64,000 nucleotides of DNA from Alphaproteobacteria bacterium (GTDB lineage: Bacteria; Pseudomonadota; Alphaproteobacteria; Rickettsiales; SXRF01): contig JANYES010000024.1 in the NCBI GenBank assembly GCA_025362975.1, forward strand, positions 36,200-100,199, read 5' to 3'. The position numbers and the translations under genes are program-made. Below the pieces are notes generated by a model. It made no database searches. It saw nothing but the letters and a program-made list of their open reading frames with translations, and was not told where the DNA came from. This document shows, in pieces, positions 1 through 8,753 of this stretch; the first letter of the stretch is position 1, and the number at the start of each line of letters is the position of its first letter.

Positions 1-379
1 CCTTGGGCAGCATAGCGAGTTTTTTGAAAATGTCGGGCGTTTTCAATTCTTCGAGTGAGAGCACTTCATTGGGAATGGTACGCATGACGGCGGCGGGGCC
101 GCGCAGGGTGTTGAAGGCGTTGACGCGGAAGCGGCAGGTGTCGCCGATGGAGATGGCGAAATCGAGTTCGTAGTCGCGCTCATAGTCGGAGCGCTGCTGG
201 TCGGTCATGATGGAGTAGAGCATGTCTTTCACGCCTTCGGGCGTGAGCAGGGGCAAACGCTCCTGCCGCATTATTTCGCCGTGCAGGCGCATGATCGGAG
301 GATTGCCCGGCGAAAGGTGCAAATCCGACGCCTTGCTTTTCTGCGTGAGGAGCAGCAGATCCGTCAAATCGAGTGACAT
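1..379 (-). CDS. pilT: PilT twitching motility ATPase, N-terminal part only
   Basis: The gene begins at the ATG at 379 and runs off the left edge, leaving about 126 residues. PilT is the cytoplasmic hexameric ATPase that retracts type IV pili. The visible part is the PilT N-terminal domain: a segment with ASDLHLSPGNPP near residue 17, then MRLHGE, and a DYELDFAI...RFRVN stretch typical of the PAS-like domain of PilT/GspE ATPases. The Walker motifs lie outside the window. It follows the TPR gene on the same strand after 23 bases, so the two are probably co-transcribed. Two prepilin genes at 25-27 kb fit a type IV pilus. PilU is an alternative that the N-terminus cannot exclude. Confidence 0.88.
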   Translation of the reverse strand, partial: MSLDLTDLLLLTQKSKASDLHLSPGNPPIMRLHGEIMRQERLPLLTPEGVKDMLYSIMTDQQRSDYERDYELDFAISIGDTCRFRVNAFNTLRGPAAVMRTIPNEVLSLEELKTPDIFKKLAMLPK

Positions 380-388
380 GGTAAACCG

Positions 389-420
389 TCTAATAAACTC
401 TGTTAGCTGAGTTTATTAGA
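389..420. repeat. Perfect 12-bp inverted repeat between the TPR gene and pilT
   Basis: Arms TCTAATAAACTC (389-400) and GAGTTTATTAGA (409-420) are exactly complementary, with an 8-base loop. The structure covers the TPR gene's stop codon (403-405) and lies just before the pilT start (379). No U-run follows on the transcribed strand, so it is not a standard terminator. It could be an RNA hairpin that separates expression of the two genes, or an operator. Confidence 0.7.
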
Positions 421-3357
421 ACTGATAAAGATTAATCTTTGTTGAATTTTCTGAATATTACCCGGGATTTGCTCGCCGCGCTGGTAGGCTTGGACGATCT
501 GTCGGTAGAGCTTGGCTGCTTCGTCGTATTTATGCTGCTTGTCTAGCATAATGGCGAAATTATAGCGGTAGGTGATATTTTCTGGAGCCATTTCAATGGC
601 TTTGAACATATATTCCCCGGCTTTGTTGAAATTCCCAAGCTTCTGGTAAATCACGGCAATCTGGGCAGGCAGGGCGCTATATTGCGGGTTGCGCTCGGAG
701 AGTTTTTGCAGCTCGACGAGGGCCTCTTCGGGGGCTTCGTCGGACAAGAGTACTAAGAAATTGTTTAAGCCGTCGCTGTTGCCGGGGTCGACGGTGAGCA
801 GGCGGGAATACATCGGGCGGGCGAGGTTGAGCTGGCCCGCGCGGTGGTAGGTGGTGGCGAGGCCGAACAGGGCATTTTTGTTGTTCGGCTCATTGTCGAG
901 CACGCGCTTGTAGATGCCGATGGCGACTTCGGACTGGCCGGAGATGAGGGCGTTGTAGGCTTTTTCCAACTCGTAATCGTAGTTGATGGCGGGTGGTTTA
1001 ATTTCGATTTTAACGCCCTGTGTTTCATGCGTGACGGTGGCTTCAGGCTGCGGTTTGACGTCGAGATTGGTCAGGTCGCGGCTGTGGTCGATGAAGACGG
1101 GCTTGGATGGCCCGCGGTTTTTTTGCACCGGCATGGTTTGCAGGTTCTGGACGATTTGTTTGCTTTCCTGCGATAGTGAACGTTTCGGTTCGCCGGAAGT
1201 GTCCGGCGTGGCGGGAAGCGGCGGTTGGGTATTCGCAACAGGTGGCGTGGCAGCGCCGAACGGTGCGGCGGGTAGCGGTTGCATCGAGGCGGCTTGTTTT
1301 GGCGGCGTGTAAACCGGCGCGGCGGCGATGGGGCGTTGCGGTTGTTGCGGCATCTGCGCTTGCGGATTGGCAGGTTGGGTCATGTCCTGCGCGGCTGCTT
1401 GCGCTTCCATGCGCATTTCCTGTTCGCGCTCGCCGGTGTCGGCGGGGTATGGGGTTTGCGACGGCGGCGGGGCGACGATAGCGGATGGTAGCGTGTGCGT
1501 GTTGTCGGCGGTGACGGCATCGGGACCGGACCAGCGCTGGATGGCATAAGCGGGGACGTTGGCTGGAAGGCTGGTGGGGCCGATCGGGCCGGAGGTGATG
1601 GTGGGTTCGGGGGCGCGGGCGGAGGCGCCGTAATTGGCGGTGTCGATAGGTTTGGACGCGGGGGCTTGCGTGGCCCACGGCATTTGTTCGGGTTGGGCTT
1701 GCGCGATGGCAGCGGGTTGTTCGTGCTGCGGTTTAGGTTGCGATTCCCATAGCGGTGAGGTGAGCATTTTCGGCGGCGCTGTTTTGGCGGCCGAATGTTT
1801 AGTGACGCGTTTGGGCTTTTGCGTTTGGTCTTCGGCTTGTTTTTCTTCCGAGGGTTTTTCGGGTGGGGCTGCGGCGACGGTGGCGGGCGCTGTGGCCGAG
1901 GGGTTGGCGATGAGCGGCGCATCGGCGGGCTTGACGGCGACAACGGGTTCTTTCGGTGGCGGCGGCGGTGCTGCGGCGGCGATGGGAACAGGCGGAAGCG
2001 GGGCTTTATCGGCGGTGGCGACCGGGGTGGCGATGGTGGAAGCGGCAGGCGGGGTTGCGGCGACAACGGTCGCAGGCGGTGTGGCAGCTTGCGGTTTGGC
2101 GGCAGTGGCGGTTAATGTAGCGTTCGCAGTCGATGTGGCGGATGCGTTAGCGGTGGACGTTGCCGTTGCGTCACCCGGCAGCGCGATGAGCGGCACGCCG
2201 GATGGAAGAACGGGCGCGGGGGCGCTCGGGGCGGTTGGCGGGGTTGCAACTGCGATGGGTTTGGTTGGGCTTGGAGGAAGTGGCGCGGGCGCGTCGGCGA
2301 TCGGGATGAGCGGAGTGTCGCCGCCGGCGGCAGGGGCGAGGGCGCTGTAGTTGCGCGGGCTTGGTGTAGCTACAGGCGCGATGATCGTGTTGGCGGCAAC
2401 GGCGCTGCCGGATGGGTTCACGTGAACGGTTTCGCGTTGCACGACGATGCCGGGGGATTGGTAGATCGGATTGCTGACGGTGTTTTGCGGCGGGGCGAGT
2501 TCCTGCGCGGCGATGAGCGGCACAGGGACGCTGGCGACGGTGCTGGCGGCTTGTTGCGGCGCGCTGGGGAAGGCTTTGCGCTGGAGCTGCGCGGCGGACG
2601 GCGCGTTGGTGGCGGGCGGTGGGTTTGCGCTGTTGGTGAAGAGTTGTTCATACTGCGCATTGCGCTTGGCGGCCGCGCTGGTTTTCGGTGTGGGGGCTGC
2701 GTCGTCTTCGTCGTCGCCGGGGGTCAGGTGGGAGACGAGGCGGCCTAAAAATCCTTTTTTGTGTTTGGTCGTGGCGGAAGCGATGGCGGGTGCGTCGGGT
2801 GTGCCTTGCGCAAGTTCGCTTGGAGGAATGTCGATGACGACGGTTTTGCTGGCGATGGTTTTGGTGACCGGCTGCGGCGCGCTGAAGGCGGGCGGCACAG
2901 CGGCGGCTTGCTGGGCGGGTGGCAGGATGCGCGGAGCGGCGTTGGGTTGTTGTTGCACGGGTTGTAGCTGGATGGGCTGTTGCACCTGCTGTGTTGGCTG
3001 CGGCGATTGTGCCACGGCTTGTTGCACCACACGCTGCGGCTGCTGGATGGATTCGATGTTGGGAACGTTGACCTGCAGGGGTTTGCGCGCCGGTGCGTTG
3101 GGGTTGTCCAGCGGGATCGGAGCCATTTCAGGAATCGGGACGAAATCTTCTTTTTTGAAGCGCAAAGACGGCGCGTCAGAGGGACCTGACTTCGCCGATA
3201 AATCATTCATGGACGGGTTAGAAGATGGATGTTTCGAAGGAGAATAGGAAGGTGGAGGGTCAGCTCCTGCTGAATAAACAAGACATTGCCCCGATAGCGC
3301 GCCAATGCAGGCGGTGCCTAACAGCAAGGTGATTTTTGGTTTACGCCTACGTAGCAT
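403..3357 (-). CDS. Secreted Pro/Ala-rich protein with C-terminal TPR repeats
   Basis: 984 residues. Residues 1-31 are a signal-peptide-like N-terminus (basic MLRRRKPK, then a hydrophobic stretch ending near YSAGA). Roughly residues 35-780 are low-complexity, rich in Pro, Ala, Gln and Thr. The last 200 residues contain at least three TPR units, with repeats such as AIGIYKRVLDNEPNN and EYMFKAIEMAPENI. TPR domains mediate protein contacts, and the long disordered region could span the periplasm. It lies 23 bases upstream of pilT on the same strand, so a role in type IV pilus assembly or envelope docking is possible, but this is inference from position. I do not recognise a named family. Several out-of-frame readings across the GC-rich low-complexity part are shadows. 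Confidence 0.8.
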   Translation of the reverse strand: MLRRRKPKITLLLGTACIGALSGQCLVYSAGADPPPSYSPSKHPSSNPSMNDLSAKSGPSDAPSLRFKKEDFVPIPEMAPIPLDNPNAPARKPLQVNVPNIESIQQPQRVVQQAVAQSPQPTQQVQQPIQLQPVQQQPNAAPRILPPAQQAAAVPPAFSAPQPVTKTIASKTVVIDIPPSELAQGTPDAPAIASATTKHKKGFLGRLVSHLTPGDDEDDAAPTPKTSAAAKRNAQYEQLFTNSANPPPATNAPSAAQLQRKAFPSAPQQAASTVASVPVPLIAAQELAPPQNTVSNPIYQSPGIVVQRETVHVNPSGSAVAANTIIAPVATPSPRNYSALAPAAGGDTPLIPIADAPAPLPPSPTKPIAVATPPTAPSAPAPVLPSGVPLIALPGDATATSTANASATSTANATLTATAAKPQAATPPATVVAATPPAASTIATPVATADKAPLPPVPIAAAAPPPPPKEPVVAVKPADAPLIANPSATAPATVAAAPPEKPSEEKQAEDQTQKPKRVTKHSAAKTAPPKMLTSPLWESQPKPQHEQPAAIAQAQPEQMPWATQAPASKPIDTANYGASARAPEPTITSGPIGPTSLPANVPAYAIQRWSGPDAVTADNTHTLPSAIVAPPPSQTPYPADTGEREQEMRMEAQAAAQDMTQPANPQAQMPQQPQRPIAAAPVYTPPKQAASMQPLPAAPFGAATPPVANTQPPLPATPDTSGEPKRSLSQESKQIVQNLQTMPVQKNRGPSKPVFIDHSRDLTNLDVKPQPEATVTHETQGVKIEIKPPAINYDYELEKAYNALISGQSEVAIGIYKRVLDNEPNNKNALFGLATTYHRAGQLNLARPMYSRLLTVDPGNSDGLNNFLVLLSDEAPEEALVELQKLSERNPQYSALPAQIAVIYQKLGNFNKAGEYMFKAIEMAPENITYRYNFAIMLDKQHKYDEAAKLYRQIVQAYQRGEQIPGNIQKIQQRLIFISSNKLS

Positions 3358-3487
3358 CCGACCACTGTAAAAACATTATATTGTGTTTCATTCTATGTAT
3401 TTACACTACAAATAGCATTAAAATAAACATCCTTCTTCCCCGCGCAGACGAATAATTTTCGGCATACGAATTGCTTATGAGGATGAA

Positions 3488-4027
3488 ATGAAATATTCAG
3501 GCACGACTTTCTGGGAAAAAATGATGATGCGATTTGTTAACATGATGTTGTGCGTGAGCTGCCTGATGATGGCGGTTCCTGCGGCTGCGGATGAAGAAGA
3601 AGCACCTTCGCTGCCGCCGGGTTTTGTCGCGCTTTCAGCGGCAAAAACATCCGTGCATGGCAAGCAGCCGATCCCGGTTGCAAAGAAAACGACGCCGCAA
3701 TTCATCGCTATCGGACCGCATAATTTTAAAGCAACGTTGCCCGCAAGCCACAGCTCGGAAGCGGCCGTGGTGAAAGCGCAGCCGGAAAAAATGCCTGAAG
3801 TCGTGTTGCCGGAAAAAGCAGACGTTGAAAAAGCGGAACCGAAAGACGCGCAAAATATCACTTTCGACAATGCGCTTCCCGAGCCGGTGATTCATGAAAC
3901 GATAGCGGCGATTGAACCGGTGGATGATGTGACGTTCGATACGCCGCGCCTTCGCCGCGCGTCGGCGACAATGTTGCCTGCTGAACAGGCCAAGCAAATC
4001 ATTTCCCTTTTCGGTCAAGGCCGCTAA
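3488..4027 (+). CDS. Small secreted hypothetical protein
   Basis: 179 residues, family not recognised. A signal peptide is evident: charged MKYSGTTFWEKMMMRFVN, then a hydrophobic stretch ending near PAAADEEE. The mature part is rich in Lys, Glu, Ala and Pro (repeated short KAQPEK and EKADVEKAE segments) with no clear domain, so it is probably a disordered periplasmic protein. The start at 3488 is favoured by GAGGA at 3479-3483; an internal ATG at 3521 would also give a good signal peptide. It is divergent from the TPR/pilT pair and sits 33 bases before pyrD on the same strand, so it may share a transcript with pyrD without functional linkage. Confidence 0.6.
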   Translation: MKYSGTTFWEKMMMRFVNMMLCVSCLMMAVPAAADEEEAPSLPPGFVALSAAKTSVHGKQPIPVAKKTTPQFIAIGPHNFKATLPASHSSEAAVVKAQPEKMPEVVLPEKADVEKAEPKDAQNITFDNALPEPVIHETIAAIEPVDDVTFDTPRLRRASATMLPAEQAKQIISLFGQGR

Positions 4028-4060
4028 ACTGCTCCCAGTTAACGCTGAACTGGATGTTTC

Positions 4061-5113
4061 ATGAGCCTGATTTCCCTTGCCCAATGCCTGCCGCCGGAAG
4101 CGGCCCACAATCTCGGCCTCTGGGCGTTACAACGTAACTTAGTGCCAAAGGCGGCGCCGCTGGTGTTGGATGCGCTGAAAACGCGCGCATTCGGGCTGGA
4201 ATTTGCCAATCCCGTGGGGTTGGCGGCGGGGTTCGATAAAAACGCCGTGGCGGTGAATGGGTTGTTTGGGCAAGGATTCGGGTTTATTGAAGCCGGAACG
4301 GTGACGCCATTGGCGCAGCCGGGCAATCCCAAACCGCGAATTTTTCGTTTGAAAGCGGATAAGGCGGTGATTAATCGGCTGGGGTTTAACAATGGCGGGT
4401 TGGAGGGATTTCTTGCGAATTTCGCACAAGCGGATAAGCGCAAAGGCATCGCCGGGGCGAATATCGGCAAGAACAAAGCGACCGTTGATGCGGTGTCGGA
4501 TTATGTCATCGGGTTGAAGGCGGTGTACGGCGCGGCGGATTATGTCACGATCAATATTTCTTCGCCCAATACGCAAGGATTACGCGCGTTGCAGGGGCGT
4601 GAAGCGCTGGGGCAGTTGCTGCGCGCGTTGCAGGCAACACGCGCAGAATGCATGACGACTAGCGGCAAAACCACGCCGATGCTGTTGAAGGTGGCGCCGG
4701 ATTTGACGGCGGGCGAGACGGAAGACGTGGTGGAGATGGTGCTGCAATTTGGCGTTGACGGGATTATCGTCAGCAATACGACGGTGAGCCGCCCGGTGTC
4801 GTTGATGAGTAATTACGCGGCGCAGACAGGGGGCTTGAGCGGCAAGCCACTGTTTTCGCTGTCCACGGAAATGCTGCGGAATTTTTATACGCTCACCGGT
4901 GGCAAGCTGCCGCTGATCGGTGTCGGTGGGATTGCGTCGGCGCATGATGCGTATATGAAAATTCGCGCAGGCGCATCGCTTGTACAGCTGTATACGGCAC
5001 TGGTGTATCAGGGCTTCGGCGTGGTGCGCGAGATTCAGGTCGGGCTTGCGGAATTGCTGAAGCGCGATGGGTTGACGCATGTAGGGCAGGCGGTTGGCGT
5101 GGACGCGCGTTAG
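4061..5113 (+). CDS. pyrD: Dihydroorotate dehydrogenase, class 2 (quinone)
   Basis: 350 residues, normal length for class 2 PyrD. It oxidises dihydroorotate to orotate in pyrimidine synthesis using FMN and the respiratory quinone pool at the inner membrane. Visible family features are the amphipathic N-terminus, NPVGLAAGFDKNA (FMN barrel start), GFIEAGTVTPLAQPGNP, RLGFNNGG, the substrate loop NISSPNTQGLR, the KVAPDLT lysine strand, SNTTVSRP, and the phosphate-binding GVGGIASAHDAY and LVQLYTALVYQG near the C-terminus. The class 2 assignment rests on the N-terminal helical extension and a serine-type NISSPN loop. It converges with the PBP gene, leaving 27 bases between stops. Confidence 0.96.
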   Translation: MSLISLAQCLPPEAAHNLGLWALQRNLVPKAAPLVLDALKTRAFGLEFANPVGLAAGFDKNAVAVNGLFGQGFGFIEAGTVTPLAQPGNPKPRIFRLKADKAVINRLGFNNGGLEGFLANFAQADKRKGIAGANIGKNKATVDAVSDYVIGLKAVYGAADYVTINISSPNTQGLRALQGREALGQLLRALQATRAECMTTSGKTTPMLLKVAPDLTAGETEDVVEMVLQFGVDGIIVSNTTVSRPVSLMSNYAAQTGGLSGKPLFSLSTEMLRNFYTLTGGKLPLIGVGGIASAHDAYMKIRAGASLVQLYTALVYQGFGVVREIQVGLAELLKRDGLTHVGQAVGVDAR

Positions 5114-5140
5114 TCAGAAAATGGCCAGCCCAGCCAGGGC

Positions 5141-7240
5141 TTACCGCAGCAATTTATTCCAGAAATTATTGCCAAGCGCACCGCGCGATTCCTGGGGCGG
5201 TTCTTCTTGTTGCGCGGGCGCGTTCGGCTGCGACGGGTATTGCGGCGCGTTGGAATTGTTCTGCCACGGCAGGGCCGCAGGGGCGACGTAGCCGGAGCTG
5301 ACAGGAAGGCTGGTGGCCGGTGTGCCGGTGAGGGCGGCGAGCATGAAGTTATGCCAGATTTCGGCGGGCATCATGCCGCCGGTGACTTTTTTCATTGGCG
5401 TGTTGTTGTCGTTGCCGACCCAGACGCCCGTGACTAAGTCCGGGGTATAGCCCATGAACCACGCGTCGCGGTAATCCGAGGTGGTGCCGGTTTTGCCAGC
5501 GGCGGGACGGCCGATATTAGCGGCTTTAGCGGTGCCGTTGGCGATAACGTTCATCAGCATGTCGTTCATTTCGCCGACGATGCCGGTGGCGATGACCTGA
5601 CCTTTATCTGACGGGATGCGTTTGAAGATGACTTCGCCTTTGGCGTTGTCGATTTCGGTGATGCCGTAGGTGTTGACGATGGCTCCGTTGGCGGCCATGT
5701 GTGCGTAAGCGTTGGTGAGTTCTAACAAGGTGACTTCTGTGGAGCCGAGCGCGATGCTCGGGAGTGGTTCGATTTCGCTGTTTATGCCGAGGCGGTGCGC
5801 CATGGCGACCACGCGGTCAAAGCCGACGCGCTGGGCGACTTGTACGGCGACGGTGTTGACCGAATGGGTGACGGCTTCTTTGAGCGGCACGGTGCCAATG
5901 TATTTGCCGGTGTAGTTATGCGGGGTCCACCAGCCGCCGACGATTTTGACGCTGACGGGTTGGTCGGTGACCATCATTTGCGGGGTGAGGCCATCCTCTA
6001 AGCCAGCGAGATAAACGAAGAGTTTGAACGATGAGCCGGGCTGGCGTAACGACTGCGTGGCACGATTATACTGGCTTTCGGCATAGGAGCGGCCTCCGAT
6101 CATGGCGCGGATTGCGCCGTCGGGGGACATGGAGACGAGCGAGGCTTGGGTGGCGTTGTGCGGGCTGCCTTCCTTGTCCATGATGTCGTTGACGGCTTTT
6201 TCGGCGAGGGCTTGCCATTCAGGACGCAGCGTGGTGGTGACGACGATGTCTTCTTGCAGGTTGCCTAAATATTCGGGGATCTGGTCTAAAATCCAGTCGG
6301 AGAAGTAGTAGGTGCTCTGCGCGTTGCGCTTGCGTTCGGACATGGTGCGCACGAGGTCTTCGCGGGCGTGCTGGGACTGGCGTTCGGTTAAATATCCGGC
6401 ATCTTGCATGTTGATGAGGACCTGCGTTGCGCGGTCGCGCGAGAGGCGCGGGTTGGAGGTGGGCGCGAAGCGGGAGGGTGCTTTGAGCAGGCCTGCGATG
6501 ATGGCGGATTCCGGGAGGGTGAGTTCGCGCGCGGATTTGTCGAAATAACGGTGGGCGGCGGCGTCGACGCCATAATTGCCAGCGCCGAGATAGACGCGGT
6601 TTAAGTAGATGCTGATGATTTCTTCTTTGGTGAAGTGGTGCTCAAGTTTGAGCGCAAGCAACATTTCTTTCATTTTGCGGGCGAAGGAACGCTCGGGCGT
6701 GAGGAAAACGTTTTTGGCGACCTGCTGGGTGATGGTGGAGCCGCCCTGCACCACGTGGTGGGCGCGGATGTTGGCGACGGTGGCACGTGCAAGGCCGAAA
6801 GGGTCGATGCCGAAATGATGATAGAAATTGCGGTCTTCGGTGGCAACGACGGCGTCGATCAGGGAGGAGGGGAGATCGTGGAAGCGGACGTAATCGCCGT
6901 AGACGTCGCCAGCGCTGCCGATGATTTTTCCGTCTTCGGATTTGATGACGATGCTGGGCGCTTTGGTGAATTTATTGAGGTCCTTGATGCTTGGCAGATC
7001 GTAGGAATAATATGCGACGACCAGCGCGACGGCGACGGCGCACACGAGAGCGAAGCGGATGGCGAAGGTGCGTATGCGGGATTTTTTTCGGCGTTTCGGC
7101 TTGGGTTTATAATTCGGATACGAATTTTCCGTGCGGCGGATGGTGCCGGATTTGGATTCCATTTGCGGTGTGCCGCGCGATTTTTTCTTTTTCTTGCGCG
7201 GGAAAATTTTGCGCAGTTTTTTCTTAAGTTTCTTCAGCAT
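5141..7240 (-). CDS. mrcA: Class A penicillin-binding protein (PBP1A type)
   Basis: 699 residues. A strongly basic cytoplasmic N-terminus (residues 1-57) precedes one membrane segment (about 58-80). The GT51 glycosyltransferase domain carries the catalytic glutamate E135 in ATEDRNFYHHFG, then GGSTITQQVAKN and KEMLLALKLE. The transpeptidase domain has the serine motif SSFK (403-406), SVN (460-462) and KTG (583-585). The protein polymerises and crosslinks peptidoglycan in the periplasm. The C-terminus is a Pro/Gln-rich tail. It is the last gene of the aroK-aroB-CorC-DUF6898 operon: its ATG overlaps the DUF6898 stop by one base (TAATG), which suggests translational coupling. A linker shorter than in E. 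coli MrcA is visible, so the exact subclass is less certain than the function. Confidence 0.95.
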   Translation of the reverse strand: MLKKLKKKLRKIFPRKKKKKSRGTPQMESKSGTIRRTENSYPNYKPKPKRRKKSRIRTFAIRFALVCAVAVALVVAYYSYDLPSIKDLNKFTKAPSIVIKSEDGKIIGSAGDVYGDYVRFHDLPSSLIDAVVATEDRNFYHHFGIDPFGLARATVANIRAHHVVQGGSTITQQVAKNVFLTPERSFARKMKEMLLALKLEHHFTKEEIISIYLNRVYLGAGNYGVDAAAHRYFDKSARELTLPESAIIAGLLKAPSRFAPTSNPRLSRDRATQVLINMQDAGYLTERQSQHAREDLVRTMSERKRNAQSTYYFSDWILDQIPEYLGNLQEDIVVTTTLRPEWQALAEKAVNDIMDKEGSPHNATQASLVSMSPDGAIRAMIGGRSYAESQYNRATQSLRQPGSSFKLFVYLAGLEDGLTPQMMVTDQPVSVKIVGGWWTPHNYTGKYIGTVPLKEAVTHSVNTVAVQVAQRVGFDRVVAMAHRLGINSEIEPLPSIALGSTEVTLLELTNAYAHMAANGAIVNTYGITEIDNAKGEVIFKRIPSDKGQVIATGIVGEMNDMLMNVIANGTAKAANIGRPAAGKTGTTSDYRDAWFMGYTPDLVTGVWVGNDNNTPMKKVTGGMMPAEIWHNFMLAALTGTPATSLPVSSGYVAPAALPWQNNSNAPQYPSQPNAPAQQEEPPQESRGALGNNFWNKLLR

Positions 7241-7431
7241 TATTTTTTATCCCTTTTCAGCACGTAGCGCAGCTTGCGCACGGCAAGGTCGGCGAGTTGT
7301 TTTTGCGGCACGCGCGGCGAACCCATGACGGAGACTTCGCGCATGGTGACGGTGTCGATAGCAGTGATTTTGACGAACGCACCGAGCCTTGTAAATTCCA
7401 CGATGACGCCTTCTTCGTTGTCATCGGTCAT
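7240..7431 (-). CDS. DUF6898 family small protein
   Basis: 63 residues. It resembles a small alphaproteobacterial family now called DUF6898, from memory of its pattern: a short beta strand (VIVEFTRLG), AFVKITAIDTVT, EVSVMGSP, and a C-terminal helix with LAVRKLRYVLKR. Members have sometimes been mislabelled as serine hydroxymethyltransferase; nothing here supports that activity. It is encoded between the CorC-type gene (overlap of 4 bases) and the PBP gene (overlap of 1 base), so it is a tightly coupled operon member. The function is unknown. Basic and compact, it may bind RNA or a protein partner, but this is not shown by the sequence. Confidence 0.7.
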   Translation of the reverse strand: MTDDNEEGVIVEFTRLGAFVKITAIDTVTMREVSVMGSPRVPQKQLADLAVRKLRYVLKRDKK

Positions 7432-8738
7432 ACTTCCACATCTTCGGGAAGTACGGTATCGGGCAGCTTTTCGATGCGTACGCGGGTGACTTGCGTAGCT
7501 TCCTTGGAGATCACGATGAAGCGGAAGCCGTGCAGGTCGAATTGTTCGGAGACCGAGGGGATGGTTTCGGCCTCGTGGATGAGCAGGCCCGCCACCGTGT
7601 TGGCTTTGTCTTCGGGCAGGTTCCAGTCGAGCTGGCGGTTCATGTCGCGCACGCTCATGGCGCCGTTGACGTAGTAGGCGTTTTCGGCGGCTTTCTGGAT
7701 GTCGGTTTCGCCTTCGTCGTGCTCGTCTTCAATGTCGCCGACGATTTCTTCGATAATGTCTTCAAGGGAGACGATGCCTTTCCACGCGCCGTACTCGTCG
7801 ACCACAAAGGCAAAGTGCTGGCGCTTGCTGCGGAAGGCGAGTAGCTGGTCGCGCAGATTCGTGGTTTCGGGGATGAACCAGGGTTTAACGCAGATGCTGA
7901 GAATGGAGTTGGTGGTGAAGGTGGCACCGGTGAGGTCGTTGAATTCGGTCAGGGCTTTGACGAGGTTTTTGACGTGCAGCAGGCCCACGATGTTGTCCGG
8001 CTCGTCGCGCCATAGGGGGATGCGGCTGTGGAGATTGGAAAGCGCGAGTTCGATGAGTTTGGGCGCGGGCATGTCGGCGTCGAGGGTTTCAACCTGCTTG
8101 CGGTGGGTCATGATGCTTTCGATGAAGATGTCTTCGAGGTCCAGGATGCCGCCGAGCATATCGCGGTCCTGCTTCACCATCTTGCCTTCCCTGTGGTGCA
8201 ACTCGATGGCGCCGCGGATAACATCGGAGGCGGAGATGAGCGAGCTGCCGCTGGTTTTGCTGATGCCGAACACTTTAAAAATCAAATTGATAAACACCTG
8301 AATGCTGCGCGTCACCGGATAAAGCAGCCAGACGAAGAGTTGCAGCGCGGGCGCAAAGCGCAGCGACACGCGCTCGGAATGGTGGATGGCGTAGGTTTTG
8401 GGTAGCACTTCGGTGAATACGACGACCAGAAGGGTCATGACCAGCGTGGTGACGACGAGTTCCTGGCCGTTGCCGAAATATTTGATGGAGAGGGAGGTCG
8501 CCATCACCGATGCTGCGATGTTGACGACGTTGTAGCCCAGCAGCACCGTCGAGATCATCGACTCTTTGTCGCGCTTAAGTTTGCTTACGAGTTTGGCGGG
8601 TTTATTGCCATCCATCACGAGCTGGTAAATGCGCGCGCGGGAGATGGCCGTCATGGCGGTTTCGGCCGCCGAGAAGAACGCCGAAATCAACAGAAACAGG
8701 AAAATCGCAACGCCGTAGAAAATCAGCTCATCGTTCAT
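7428..8738 (-). CDS. CNNM/CorC (HlyC) family membrane transporter
   Basis: 436 residues. Residues about 1-190 form the DUF21/CNNM membrane domain with four hydrophobic segments and the motif FFSAAETAMTA. A CBS pair follows (about 200-330, containing MTHRKQVETLDAD and VVDEYGAWKGIVSLED), then the CorC_HlyC domain (about 345-430, ending in HGFRFIVISKEATQVTRVRI). Family members are implicated in Mg2+ or Co2+ efflux at the inner membrane; the haemolysin label is historical. It follows aroB by 15 bases and overlaps DUF6898 by 4 bases. The start at 8738 begins directly with a hydrophobic segment, as is usual for the family. Confidence 0.92.
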   Translation of the reverse strand: MNDELIFYGVAIFLFLLISAFFSAAETAMTAISRARIYQLVMDGNKPAKLVSKLKRDKESMISTVLLGYNVVNIAASVMATSLSIKYFGNGQELVVTTLVMTLLVVVFTEVLPKTYAIHHSERVSLRFAPALQLFVWLLYPVTRSIQVFINLIFKVFGISKTSGSSLISASDVIRGAIELHHREGKMVKQDRDMLGGILDLEDIFIESIMTHRKQVETLDADMPAPKLIELALSNLHSRIPLWRDEPDNIVGLLHVKNLVKALTEFNDLTGATFTTNSILSICVKPWFIPETTNLRDQLLAFRSKRQHFAFVVDEYGAWKGIVSLEDIIEEIVGDIEDEHDEGETDIQKAAENAYYVNGAMSVRDMNRQLDWNLPEDKANTVAGLLIHEAETIPSVSEQFDLHGFRFIVISKEATQVTRVRIEKLPDTVLPEDVEV

Positions 8739-8753
8739 AGGAGGCGCACTATA

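Noticed and set aside
1000..2700. Many long overlapping reading frames on both strands in the Pro/Ala-rich gene region
   Set aside because: They are shadows of the low-complexity GC-rich TPR gene, with extreme Arg/Pro/Ser or Gly composition.
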